From Zygnema cylindricum (taxonomy: Eukaryota; Streptophyta; Zygnematophyceae; Zygnematales; Zygnemataceae), in NCBI GenBank assembly GCA_037447655.1, contig JBBHKE010000927.1:388400-452399 (forward strand): a stretch of 64,000 nt of DNA, in the 5' to 3' direction. Both the position numbers and the translations under genes were made by a program. Below are positions 1-12,200 of the stretch, piece after piece; positions within the stretch are counted from its first letter, which is position 1; every line of letters starts with the position of its first letter. The notes beneath the pieces are model-generated. The model did no database searches. It was not told where the DNA came from and saw nothing but the letters and a program-made list of their open reading frames with translations.

Positions 1-3000
1 CAGTTCCCGCAAGTCGTCTTTTCACAATCTTTGCATTGTTTATGATGGCGAAACTGCTCAAAGTGTTTTGTGTGGTTGTACAGTTTTATTTTAACAATTG
101 TTGAGGGTTTGATTATTTTTGCAGCTTCTGAATAGAGTTGATGTTAAAAAAAAACTGGGAATACCGGGTGGCAAAAAAGAGGATTTTGAAACTTGCAGCT
201 CGCAAGTGAGCAATAAACTGGCCGCCGATCTCATGAAGAGTGTTAGATGGATGGTCAATGACATTCTGACCACCGTACCTGTACTGCTATTTCAGGCATG
301 TGGACCTGTCCCGTTGTATCACTTGATTCATTTTTTTTGCTTTGCCGGTTTCCTGTTCTCCTTCTTTTAGGAGCCTGAGTCTTTGTTTGGATAAGCTGAG
401 AATGTACAAGTCCTCTGTAGGATGATGGTAGAAGTGAATGTCAGCACTATCATAATGATTTTAAGTGGAAGTTACTAAGCAAGCCATAAATTTGTTTTCT
501 TTGCAATTGAGAAGCTGTAATTTTTTGCCTTTTTTAAGAAAATAAAGGTTAAGAACGCTATCAAAATGTTTCAAGGGCAGTTCCTTATATATCGTCTAAA
601 TCTGGGCGTTTTTCACATTAACGAGGGTAATCGTCATGTGAAAAGAAGGAAACTAATTTCATAGTGTATCAAACATTATCAAACATTTCTTTTTTTTCTT
701 GTGGAAAACCATTTTCAACTGTAATTCTGAAGTGAAACTGGAAATACATTCCCGGTCAACATGATTACAAACACAAAACTCGTCCAAAACATCATATTTT
801 CTCAGTTGGTTCTTGTCAAGTTGTTTTTTAGAAGAGCGTCAAAGCTCTCAAAAGTACAGCTTGAAAAAAAGTCTTGAGGGCATTTGGTGTCTCATTTAGA
901 GTGGTATGTGCTGCAATTTATCTCAATCGTAAAATCCTCATCTTGGGTGCCTTATTTGAAGCCCTCTTTTGGCAGCCAGTCTGACATTTTAAAAGAAACC
1001 GGATTGCCATTTGTTACAGGGACAATTAGATTTAAAGGAGGGCCCAGCAAGCACAGAAGACTGGATAAAGACATTGGATTGGGCTGGCAAGCAACAGTGG
1101 ATGAAATCTCCTCATCAAATCTGGCGGGTCGATGGAGAGCTGTCCGGTTATGTGAAACATTACAGCAATCTCACACATGTGACGGTTCTTTCAGCAGGGC
1201 ACATGGCCCTACATGATCAGGTATGGGGGGAATGTTTGGAGGAGACAAGTTTTCTCCATTCTCTTCATTGTTTTTCTAACCTTCTCAATGGTATCATAAA
1301 AGAGGGCCATGTTTTTTTGACGGAAATGGAAATTTCCAGCAGGTTTCCACTCAGCTTCTAAAGTAGTAGGTCAGTTACAATTGCCTTTCACTGCATGAGA
1401 TGCCGGCTGGTGTACATCGTCGATTGGTAAAACGAAACATTTCAACACTATAAAGAGTTTAAGGAAAAGTTATAAGAGTGGAAAGAAATGTCATTGTGAA
1501 CAAGGAACACATTGTGGGCTCATGGGCGCTCTCTGTCCACTAACTTGAAAAAATAAACAAAGACGGCCAGTGAGTAAAAATATAGTTGCCAGTTTTGCTT
1601 CAGAACTGCGTTTCTCAACACTAAAGCCGGTAACGTGTAGGTAGAGTTTTGCCCTACCAAGTGAGGCTTTCAGTTGTTATTGAGCTATAAATTTATTTCA
1701 CTAACCGTGAAATTGTTTGGGGGGGGGGTTATGGAACAGACAATTCGTATGCGGAACTTTGTCGAATCTTGGATTGAGCAGCAGTTGTACAAGTAACGTG
1801 TACATTGGTGGATACTGTTCCGACTATCAATTACTTTCTTGATTCTCTCATGAATCGGCAATGTGTTGATTTTTCTAAGAGAATACAGATAATTTTTTTT
1901 GTAAAAATGGCAGTGAGCAATTTTGCAAGTTAGAAAATGGAAAAAAATGTCGACTTTTCCGAGAGAGTGCAGAGGTAGAGCGAATTTTTAAGTTATAAAT
2001 TGGATACTTGCTGATTTTTCCAAGAGAGAACAGATTGTTTTATAGTAAAGACACTGGACAATTTTGTAAGTTATGTTTGGTGACCTGGGCGGCAATAGTT
2101 GAACGTATGAGACTCTATGAAGTTACAGGGCAAAAATACCTGTCAAATATTTTTGTATTCAAGAAATATACTGACGGCAGAATTCTGGTGAAATATTATG
2201 TTACAACATCTTGTCGTTAATGCCGTGTGTGAAATTATTTTGAATGTAATGCCCCACCACAGTCAAAAATGGCTAAAGTATTGGGCAAAAAAAAGGAAAA
2301 TGCTTTCCTAAAACAGATCAAGTATCTACGTAAAGGTGAAAAAAGTACGAAAACCTGGCAGTCTAAACACCAGTTCACTATTTTTAACATTATCAACAAG
2401 CTGATTTTAGTGGAAATTTCTACATTCCTCCAATTAATATTTGAACACATCGGTTAAAAAACTATGGTATGTGACTGCTGCATAAATAAAATTAAAGTCC
2501 TACCTAGAGTGACTCATACCACCTCAATGCACCAATGTACCAGCAGCAGGAGAAATGAAGGGCAATCGCTTCTTAGTTTAGAGGGACTTAAAAAACCAGC
2601 ACAAATCGAGGTACTAAGCAAGTGCGACAAACTTTTTGAAAAGGGAAAATAACCACAAAGGGACATAAGACCTACCTTTGATATTGCCATCGATTTGCCT
2701 GCTTTCAGATAAACGATTCAGAATTTCAAATAGTCATTCAGGATATTTTAGCATTCATATGTTTTGTATATGAACGACCTACAACCTCTCATCACTAGAA
2801 TTTTCATGAGATTTGGACCCTACTTCTGATGATGATTTGAAAGCAGACGGGTGGCCATGGAAAACAACAGTAAGCTGTAAGACTAGGAGTGTAGGTGGTT
2901 GGGCCACATGACAAGACACCTGAGACTACTGTTTCTACATCGATGGCAATATTCGGTTAAAGAAGAAAAAAAATGTAAGTGCATATCTGAAGGATAGTGT

Positions 3001-3194
3001 TGTGCACCATAGCGAATTGGCGCAAATATCGATAAGGCAGCCTATTTCCCTACAAATGTCTAAGATTTTGACTCTATTTGTAAATCGGACGACATTACGA
3101 TGTGTGTTATACCAATGTTAGTGTCCCCTTGTCTTTCCAGTGTTTCGGCAATTTTGACGATATGGCAGTGAGAACGATGTGTAGATGGAAATAA
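1..3194 (+). CDS. Serine carboxypeptidase-like protein, 3' part (cut by window edge)
   Basis: Two well supported exons, 125-295 and 1020-1220, encode the C-terminal half of an S10 serine carboxypeptidase of the SCPL51/retinoid-inducible type. Exon 1 carries the LLNRVDVKKKLGI helix region; exon 2 opens with GQLDL, the strand holding the catalytic Asp, and ends in SAGHMALHDQ, which holds the catalytic His. The catalytic Ser lies upstream of the window. Both exons are a whole number of codons. The join VLLFQ-GQLDL fits the family exactly but requires a GC donor at 296-297. The C-terminus is unsettled: a candidate last exon at 3141-3194, after a good pyrimidine tract, would give 17 residues containing DDMAVRTM, resembling the family's terminal MALKMM-like helix; a weaker alternative continues at 1344 for seven residues. 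Likely secreted or vacuolar peptidase. Family certain, ending uncertain. Confidence 0.8.
296..1019 (+). other. GC-AG intron of the carboxypeptidase gene
   Basis: The 724-bp intron begins CAG/GCATGT and ends TTACAG/GG. No GT donor nearby keeps both the frame and the conserved residues just before GQLDL. Confidence 0.65.
1859..2070. repeat. Three degenerate tandem copies, about 60-80 bp each
   Basis: The words GATTTTTCTAAGAGAATACAGA, GACTTTTCCGAGAGAGTGCAGA and GATTTTTCCAAGAGAGAACAGA recur at about 1867, 1950 and 2013, each followed by an AT-rich stretch with a TAAGTTAT-like word. The array lies in the long putative last intron of the carboxypeptidase gene. Old local duplication; no coding sense seen. 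Confidence 0.45.
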
Positions 3195-5141
3195 GTTTCC
3201 CTATGTTTTACTAACAATACACCTTTTCTGTTGATGTAGTACATAATGCAAAACTCATAGCGGGATCTATTGCGCCACCAAAAGTTCCCCCTTCGAGTTA
3301 AAGGTTACTAAAAAACACTAGTCATCAAACTTTAAAATTAAAAGGGTTTTGTAAAATTATGCATGGGAACATAAAATAGAAAAAGATATATATATTTCAA
3401 TATAATTGCAATTGGTGAACCGTCTGGATACGCAGCATAAATGAAACAAACTAAATTTGACGACCACTCAAGGTTAAAGGTGAACATTTTTAAACAATGA
3501 GCGTTGGGAAAAGCTAAGCAACACTAAGAAAATAAAGTAAACTAAACCTAAAGTAAAAAGACCAAAATAGCCATAAACACTACTCCATACCCTGACACAA
3601 ACGGAAAAAATGGGTCTTTAGCATTGATCTAAATTTATCCAACGCGAAAGGTCACAACTAAGGAGAATCTATGCGCGTCGATTGGCTAGGGGGTCACTCG
3701 CGATGTGAACTGTCGCTCTACCACCGTGCTTTGTCCACTAAGCGGAGAGGCTTAGGCATGTCAAGGAGTGCCAACGATAGTTGGCGTCGCAAAGTTGAAA
3801 GGAGAGCTAAGGCAGGCTTCCAAGTCCTCTAGCTTCAAAAAATCGTCAATCACAATCACCTAAGAAACTGTCAAAAGACGTGTCCAAGGTCTCGAAGTTC
3901 TTCAAAGAAAATGGTATAAAGTTGTCAATCACATGTCATCGCACTAAGTCCCTTTCTTTGGAGGATACCACATCGCGAGCCGCAACGCCAGTGTGCAATA
4001 TAATATTACGTGCAAAGAACTATGGGTTTCTGCAGAATCTCTAAGGACTACGTCATGTACTATTCTTTATGTACCGTGCAAAAACGCCCACCCCTAGATT
4101 GAGACTGTGGTGGAAGTATACGCTGAACTTCGCGTTTGACTATGTGGCCTGCTAAAGCGAAAGAGTAGATGACAATGATCGTTGAAAAGGTAATGATTCC
4201 TCCTCCACTTTAAAGAGTACATGAGCCCATGTGGGAGTGTCGTTCACGAAAAAACGTGATGTGAGTATAGACACTAACAAAGCCCAACTTGCCAGGCATG
4301 TAGTTGGTGCAACGATGGCCGTAGGACTTAGATGCAGACCTTATTAAGGGATCGGTAAAGTAATTTTTGTGTGAGCGAGTTGTCCTTTCGGGCGATCAAG
4401 AATGTCACGGCCGACAAGCTAACGAATATCTGCAATCAGGTGATTATCAAAATCCGTAAGTGAGGAAAAAAAAGAGGTAAGTGAAGGTAATGTGAGGGAG
4501 TAGAGGGAAACCAAGCTATTAAAAGTTGTTAAAAACCAAGCTGTTAAGCTATTATACGCCACTCGCTAGTTAGGAAATTATAGAAAGTCTCCACAATATG
4601 CAAGGTCATCCAACCAAGCATCTTTTGCAAAACGGGTAACAAAAACAGAGGCAGCAATAGGTCAATATAATGCCCTCACAAACCTATGAAGTTTAAATGC
4701 GAAATCCGAAAGGGAGAGGATCCTATGGCAACCCTTAGAGGCACCATGCGACGCATAGAATAAATATTTGACAGAAAATCAAATCTCGCGAAGTTGTCCG
4801 GAAAAAGGACGAAAAGTGGAAACAGCTGAATCTGGCGGGCAGCTATTATGTGTGTCATTAGTTACAAAAAGGAACAAACAGTCGGGGAAAACAGTAGATG
4901 ATGTTCGTAGGGCTTATAGATGTGTTAGGGCAAAAAAAAGAGTCTCTAGAAGGTCATCTTGGGAGTGCTAGCTGCCGATTCTAAAGTGGCAAGGTCGCCA
5001 ATGGTCCACCATGGGAAAAGAAAAATGGATTGATTTGGAGCAGAAAGCACGAACAGAAGGTTAGGGGCGAATGTCGGAAGTCAGCACTATAATTACAATC
5101 GTTGGTGTTGAAAGCTGTTTGATTCATTGAAAGATTCATTG
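3195..5141. other. Intergenic DNA, nothing recognised
   Basis: Both strands were read. Only short open frames without family resemblance occur, for example 4768-4971. No RNA gene or clear repeat was seen. Confidence 0.5.
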
Positions 5142-5149
5142 GTTCTAAC

Positions 5150-5443
5150 CATAGTTCAAAAGTAGGTGAAAGTAGGCCCATACAATATGCCTATTGTATG
5201 CAAAACATACAATATGACCTTAAGACCCATATTGTATTCGGACCTATTCGGATTCGAAACAAAAATTGAACCAATTAAAACATTCGGACCAAAAATTTGT
5301 ATTTACACCGTCAGATTCGGACGATCGGACAGTCTATGATCAAAGTAGCGATCTAAGAAGATCACATGAAAAGCCCATAACACAATTTACGATAAAGGCG
5401 CCGACCAAAGGCCTACCATAAAAACGCCTACTTTTGAACTATG
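5150..5443. mobile_element. hAT-like MITE, CATAG termini, 8-bp target duplication
   Basis: The 294-bp element begins CATAGTTCAAAAGTAGG and ends with its exact reverse complement. It is flanked on both sides by GTTCTAAC (5142-5149 and 5444-5451), an 8-bp duplication typical of hAT transposition. There is no coding capacity, so it is non-autonomous. It is not related in sequence to the TAGTGTTG family found later in the window. Confidence 0.85.
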
Positions 5444-5451
5444 GTTCTAAC

Positions 5452-6205
5452 CGGTGAGTCTACTGTACTGCACGGTAGTTTCCTCTACCGTAAAGTAAAA
5501 CTGACGCTGATTGTTCGCTCCAAATTTTTGTTGTGGTACAGTCGTTTACAATTTTCAGAAAGTAGGTTAAATACTTAACGTAAAGATTATTTTCCTCTCC
5601 ACCGTAGATTGAATTAATCGGCGTCAAATATAGGAAGTACGTATTTTTTTGAGCTGCCTTAAAAAGCTGGAAGCATGCTTTTTTCCGGGAAAAAGAAGTC
5701 CATGGGACACGAGACTATTCGATTGATACCACATCTATGTCAAATCCTTTCATAGTTTCATGAGTTTCATCTCACTTCGCACGGAAAATCGTAAGTATTT
5801 GTGCGAACTTATCAATCGCTAAAACGTAAACTTTATTGTACTATCGCATTTTTTATCATTCAAAGTTCAAAGTTTCAGGCCCGTTGCCAAATTGCTACAG
5901 TTGCGGTTTTGCCTGCAAGTTTGAAAGTTTGAATCCAGAATACAAATTTTGAACTTACGTTGTGCTTTTTGCGAGCTTAATATTGACCAGCCTGCCAACA
6001 CTCCTCTGTCTTTGCATTTCCAAAGCGGAATTCTTTACTCCAAAGCCTGCAGTCCTTTAATTAGTTCAACCACTTTGACCATCTTTTTCCTGTAGTCGTC
6101 TCCCGCTTTTCTTTAGCCACAATCGTTCAGCTTCTTTATGTCATAGTGGTCCTCTTCTGCTACGGTATCGACTGTGTACAAACTCCTCTAAAGCAATTAG
6201 TCGAA
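5452..6205. other. Presumed promoter and 5' region of topoisomerase II
   Basis: AT-rich DNA upstream of the candidate start codon at 6206. No TATA box or other element could be singled out with confidence. Confidence 0.3.
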
Positions 6206-9200
6206 ATGGACTGTTTTGAAATGGACCAAGAGAATCTTGGAATCTTGAGACAGGTAATAGTTATAGCTGGAGAACTTTGAGTTGATAAATTTTGAAGCTT
6301 TTCTAATAGTGACGGCATCTCCTAAGATATTTTGCAAGTGAATGTGTTTGAATGCGTTTGTGTCAATTATGCCGTTATCTCGTGAGTATGTTCACCAAGT
6401 GTCGTCTTTAGCTGCTTTTCAACGTCCTATCGTCCATGTCTAACAACCACGAGGAAAATACAGATGTCCTGGCTGCTATAAGAGACTTAATATGTCAATG
6501 GTCTGAAGGCATCAGCCCATCAGTTTCAATATGTGATGCCAGAACATCATTAGCCGGCTTATTCCAACATGCTTTTAATCAATCGGTCAAATCAAGTTTT
6601 TGCTTCTGTCAATATGCACGACAAATTCAAAGTTATCACTGTTTTATACCACCTGCTTGGAAATGTCAAATTAGGTGGTAAAGTAAAAAAGTTCTTGCCA
6701 GTCTAGCAGAATGCTCCGCGTACTGACTTTTAACCATGCTTATCAATGCCATATCTACAGTTTACATGCTGAGTTACCCTCAGCATTCTTGACATTTCAA
6801 ACTTCTTCAGCATATGACTTTTGAAGATTTGAACTTGAAGAAATCTTGAAGACATTGTATTCACTGAAAATCATGGCCACGTTAGTGACTTAAATTAAAA
6901 AAATAAGAGAACACATAATTATAAGGGATTACCATTTGAATTTGTGGTTCTCAAAACCTTAAAGTATCTGAAGGGCCTTGCTTAGCTGGAACCTATAAAC
7001 TTTTGCAGTAACCATAGGACTTGGTTTTCAAGCAGAGTAACTGGAACCTGTAAAATTTTGTAGTAACCATAGGACTTGGTTTTCAAGCAGAGTTCTCTGA
7101 GCTAAACTTAACTCTCTGTATTCAGAAGATTATGTGGATTTTGAATCCACTGGTTGTTGCCTGCTTTACTTTGGAAGTACCTCGTTTTTTTTCACCTTCA
7201 GAGATTGTTTGATCCCGGAATGGACATCTTGTACTGGTTCTATATGCCAAACAATTTTCTTACGCCGTGCTGGTTTTTAACAGGATGGCTTGCGAAAAGG
7301 CTCCGCTACAGCAAAATTGACGGCGTCTCCTCTACAAGGCAGTTCCCTTCACAATGCCAAAGCGACTAAAAGAACAATTGAACAGACATATCAGAAAAAG
7401 TCACAGCTAGAGCATGTGCTTCTTCGACCAGACACATACATTGGAAGCGTTGAAAAGGATACAAGACTTCTCTGGGTTTATGAAGACGAGAAAATGGTAC
7501 TTCGTGAAGTCACATTTGTCCCTGGACTGTACAAGATCTTTGATGAGATCCTCGTGAATGCTGCAGACAACAAGCAAAGGGATGCAACAATGGATTGTCT
7601 GAAGGTTGATATAAATGTGGAAGCTAATTACATCAAGGTCAGTCGAATGATCAAAAACATGGTGCCGTCCGTTTCCCGTATTGCAAGTTCATTTCAACTG
7701 ACAATCAAAACGGACACAGAAAGATAGCTGGTTTTATTTCCAGGTGAAGGAAATTTTTGTATTCTCTTTCTCACTGATGTTCTTTGTCTACATATTGGTG
7801 ACATAACCAGGCTGATTATGGTGACTGCAGGTTTGGAATAATGGTAAAGGAGTGCCTGTTGAAATTCATGCCGAGGAAGGTATCTATGTGCCGGAAATGA
7901 TATTCGGTAATTTGTTGACAAGCAGCAATTATGACGACAGTGAGAAGAAGACAACAGGTGGCCGCAATGGTTTTGGTGCCAAGCTAGCTAACATTTTTTC
8001 CACTGAGTTTGTGATTGAGAGTGCCGATGGAGAGCGCCAAAGGAAATACAAACAGGTCTGGATGGCCATGGCATAACCAATAGTATTTTCTCTATTATTC
8101 TTTGTGTACACAGGTCATAGCTCATACACGTGATGCTATTTAACTTTAATGTGGTACAAAGTAGCGGCATGTTGCTTGAAGTTTCACCTTGATTGCTGAA
8201 TACAATTTTGAAACAACATCTCATGAATATAGATCTTTGCAAGCAATTACAGAGTTTGTTGGCCACAAAATCCTCGTTTCTTTGGTCACCATTGTCTACT
8301 CCTGATGTTATAGCACGTTGAGCTGGATTAGCATGACTTTCTCCACCTTAGAGGGTGCAAACTGTTCTTATAATATGAAGCAAATTGTGGTGTTGAATAT
8401 TCATCTTGATGCTGACTTGCTTCTTTTCTCTTTTGTTTTTATCCGCAGGTTTTTACAGAGAATATGGGGAAGAAAACAGCCCCGCAAATCACAAAATGCA
8501 GGGTGAATGAAAACTGGACGTGTGTGACTTTCAAGCCCGACTTGGCAAAATTTCACATGGATCATCTTGAAAAGGATGTGGTTGCCCTGATGAGTAAGCG
8601 GGTTATTGACATGGGCGGCTGTCTTGGGAAGACAGTTAAGGTGGAGCTGAATGGCGTTCGTATTCCGATAAAGACTTTCAGCGACTATGTCGGTCTGTAT
8701 CTTTCAGCAGTCTCTGGGCCAGAACGAGAAGGGCCACTTCCAAAGTTAGTATTGCTTCGCCGTGCAAAACGGTCCTTATAGATCATACAAGACAGTTTTT
8801 CAATCAGCTCCTTGTCAGCCTTCAATCTGAGGCCAAGCTCAGCAAAGTTGCCTTAAAAAATCTGACAGCTGTTGTTTTTGTGGCAGGATTTATGAGAAGG
8901 TGAATGACAATTGGGAAATCTGCATTAGTGTTTCTGATGGACAATTCCAGCAGGTATTTCCGAGACTCTGATTTCATCACAGGCATTCGCGTGTTTCATA
9001 GTTTTGCGACAGGCCTTGATTGACTGTAAAGCAATCACATGGAAATGTTGATGATGGTTGTGTGTTTTATTTTCTAGGATTTGCACTGCAGTGAGTATTT
9101 ATTTCATGAGGATAACAAAAGTCGTGAGTTCTTTTGTGAATTTTGCAGGTCAGTTTTGTGAACAGCATTGCCACGACACGAGGTGGCACACATGTTCAAC

Positions 9201-12200
9201 TCGTTGCTGACCAAGTTACCAACTTTTTGTTGGATAAAATAAGGAAAAAGGCGGGAAAAGCCGCTGCAGGCTCAATTAAGCCAGCCCAGGTTAAAAATCA
9301 CCTGTGGGTGTTCGTTAATGCTCTGATTGTGAATCCTGCCTTCGATTCCCAGACTAAGGAGTGGCTCAATACTCGTACGAGTGATTTTGGATCCACATGC
9401 AAGCTGTCTGAAGACTTTTTGAAAAAGGGTTTGTAACTGAATTTTGCATCCCTTCTGTAGCTAATGACGAAAATTACAGCATCTGATCGACGAAACACAA
9501 CATATAAGAGCTTTTAAGTAGCAACTTTTGCCATAGCTCGTATCCAGGTCCTTTGTTCCTGAATCGAGATGTAACCATGGTTCGTACTTTTTCTGTGCAG
9601 TCCTGAAATCTGGCGTTGTTGAGAGCGTGTTGACATGGGCAACATTCAAGCAAAACAAAGACATGAAGAAGACAGATGGAAGCAAAAGACATCGTTTGAC
9701 AGGCATTCCGAAGCTTGATGATGCAAACGACGCTGGAGGGCGGAACTCACAAGATTGCACTCTCATTCTTACAGAGGGAGATTCAGCCAAAGCCCTTGCG
9801 GTATGAGAATTTTTATCTGGAAGGTGTTCCCTTGGAAAGAAAAAAAAAAAAAAGCATGAACTGGAATTTAACTGTATATGTGGTACGTTTGTCTATTTTT
9901 ATGCCAGAGTTTTCATCTCACAGTCCATCAAAATCTAAAATTCGTCCTGGAATTTTGCTACTTCCAAATGTGGTCTAGCAAATTTCACATCTTGTACAAA
10001 AGGAGAATTCAGAAGGTGTATACTTATTTTGTTATTTCTTAAATTGCTGTGAATCGGTTGTGCATACAGGTCAGTGGCCTCAGTGTTGTTGGCCGTGACC
10101 GATATGGTGTTTTCCCACTCCGTGGAAAGCTCCTGAACGTGCGTGACGCTCCACCCAAACAGATTTGCGACAATGCCGAAATCAACCACATTAAACAAAT
10201 CATGGGTCTGCAGCACGATAAGGAGTACGACAGCCTCAAGTCCCTCCGTTATGGACACCTAATGATCATGACTGACCAGGTAAACGAACTGGTTTCCAAA
10301 GCTGTACATCAATCGTTGTGGTATTACTTGAATTACGATGGCTAATACGGGCTTTCTTATCCTCAATATTTCATGCAGGACCATGATGGCTCCCATATCA
10401 AAGGCCTTCTTATTAACTTCCTTCACAGGTTCTGGCCATCACTGCTGAAGGTCCCAAACTTCCTCCTGGAGTTTGTTACTCCTATTGTAAAGGTGATACA
10501 TTTAACAAAGCAAAACTATTGTAAACATGTTCGATTATTCAAGAACAGATGCTCTTTCTTGGCAACTCCTTGTGCTGGAACTTTCTCGTTTATGTCTCTC
10601 ATGGTTGATAACTGTTTGCATGGCTGTCTTACACTTGAATGAAGATCATGATCTTGATGACATCACCAGCTCAATTTTTATTTGCTACAAAAATGTCTGA
10701 AGTTTTTTTTAGAATGGACTTGCAGGCTACTGGCCCTCGTGGAAAGACCATCTCCTTCTACACGATACCAGAATATGAGTCATGGAAAGATTCACTTGGA
10801 GGAAACACAAAGGGGTGGACCATAAAGTATTATAAGGTCTGGGCTCAAAATGTGAAATCAAGCCTGCTCTCATCTTGAGGTTAATTCTTCCGGGAGTCAT
10901 TTGCTGGTGAAGTTTCTGGCCAGCATTTTGAGTTGATCATAAGGCCCAGGTATATTAGAACATGTCAATTTAACTTCCCTTGGTTTTTTGTACAGGGTCT
11001 TGGAACAAGCACACCGAAGGAGGCAAAAGAGTACTTTTCAGCTTTGTCTAGGCACAAGAAAGATTTTGTATGGTCTGGAGATGGTGATGGAGATAATATC
11101 GAACTTGCTTTCAGCAAGAAGAAAATCGAGGGTAGAAAGGAATGGTTGAGGTACTCTAAAAGATGTTAAATTTCTTGGACATCTTATCTGAACATACTTT
11201 ATGACTCAAGATTCCCTAGCTTTATTCTGGATCTTATCCAAAGTCGTTGTTACAACAAATTGCAGAAATGTACAGGCCAATAATGATGTGTGTGGAGGTG
11301 GGTTTACAGCCTGGGACATACTTGGACCAAAGTGGATCCTGCATCAACTACACGGATTTTGTAAACAAAGAATTGATCCTTTTCTCTATGGCGGATAACA
11401 TGCGATCCATACCATCAATGGTGGATGGCTTCAAACCAGGGCAGCGGAAGATTCTCTTCAGTTGTTTCAAACGAAAGCTGAAAACTGACGTAAAGGTAAG
11501 CTGAAGACATCAAGGATGGCTCTGCTCTGGTCTCCAACTAGCTTTATGCTTAGGTTCTGACTAGCCTTAGATGAGCCAGATCGTGAGCTTCTCTTGAAAG
11601 AGGCATGGCCCTACAGGTCCTTGTGTAATCCCCCCTCATTTATAGCTAAACTAACTGCTATATCGTTAAATATGTGTAGACAACTGGCTGTATGCTGGCT
11701 GGTGTTACAATATTGGGGATTGTAGGACTGAGTGATTTCAAAAGACAGGAAAAGAATTGTTCCATGTTATTTCATTGAAACATTGGCCTTATCCACTTTG
11801 TGAATGTCGGCAGGTGGCCCAGCTCGCAGGATATGTCTCCGAGCATTCTGCATACCATCATGGAGAGGCTTCCCTCATGAGCACCATTGTTGGTCTAGCA
11901 CAGGATTTCGTTGGAAGTAACAACATCAATCTACTAGTGCCAAGCGGTCAATTTGGAACACGCCTGCAGGTTAGAATTCTAGCTCCCAAGAAATTTGAAC
12001 GCATATCTATAGGCCTTCCTGTTTTCGAGGCTTGCTTCCTATGTTTTTCAAACTCCTTTCCCGTTTGTGAGTTTTTGTGAGTCGTTTTAATGATAGGAGA
12101 ATGTTCTATCTTTTGTTTGCAGGGAGGCAAAGATGCTGCAAGTCCCCGTTATATTTTTACCCGTCTTTCTCCCTTGACAAGGATGATATTCCCTGAAGCC

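Noticed and set aside
6436-6681. 81-codon frame (MSNNHEENTDVL...) as the first exon of topoisomerase II
   Set aside because: It ends in a stop with no donor that joins in phase to 7284; the exon at 6206-6253 fits better.
7694-8266. Minus-strand frames opposite topoisomerase II exon 3
   Set aside because: Shadows of a conserved coding exon on the other strand.
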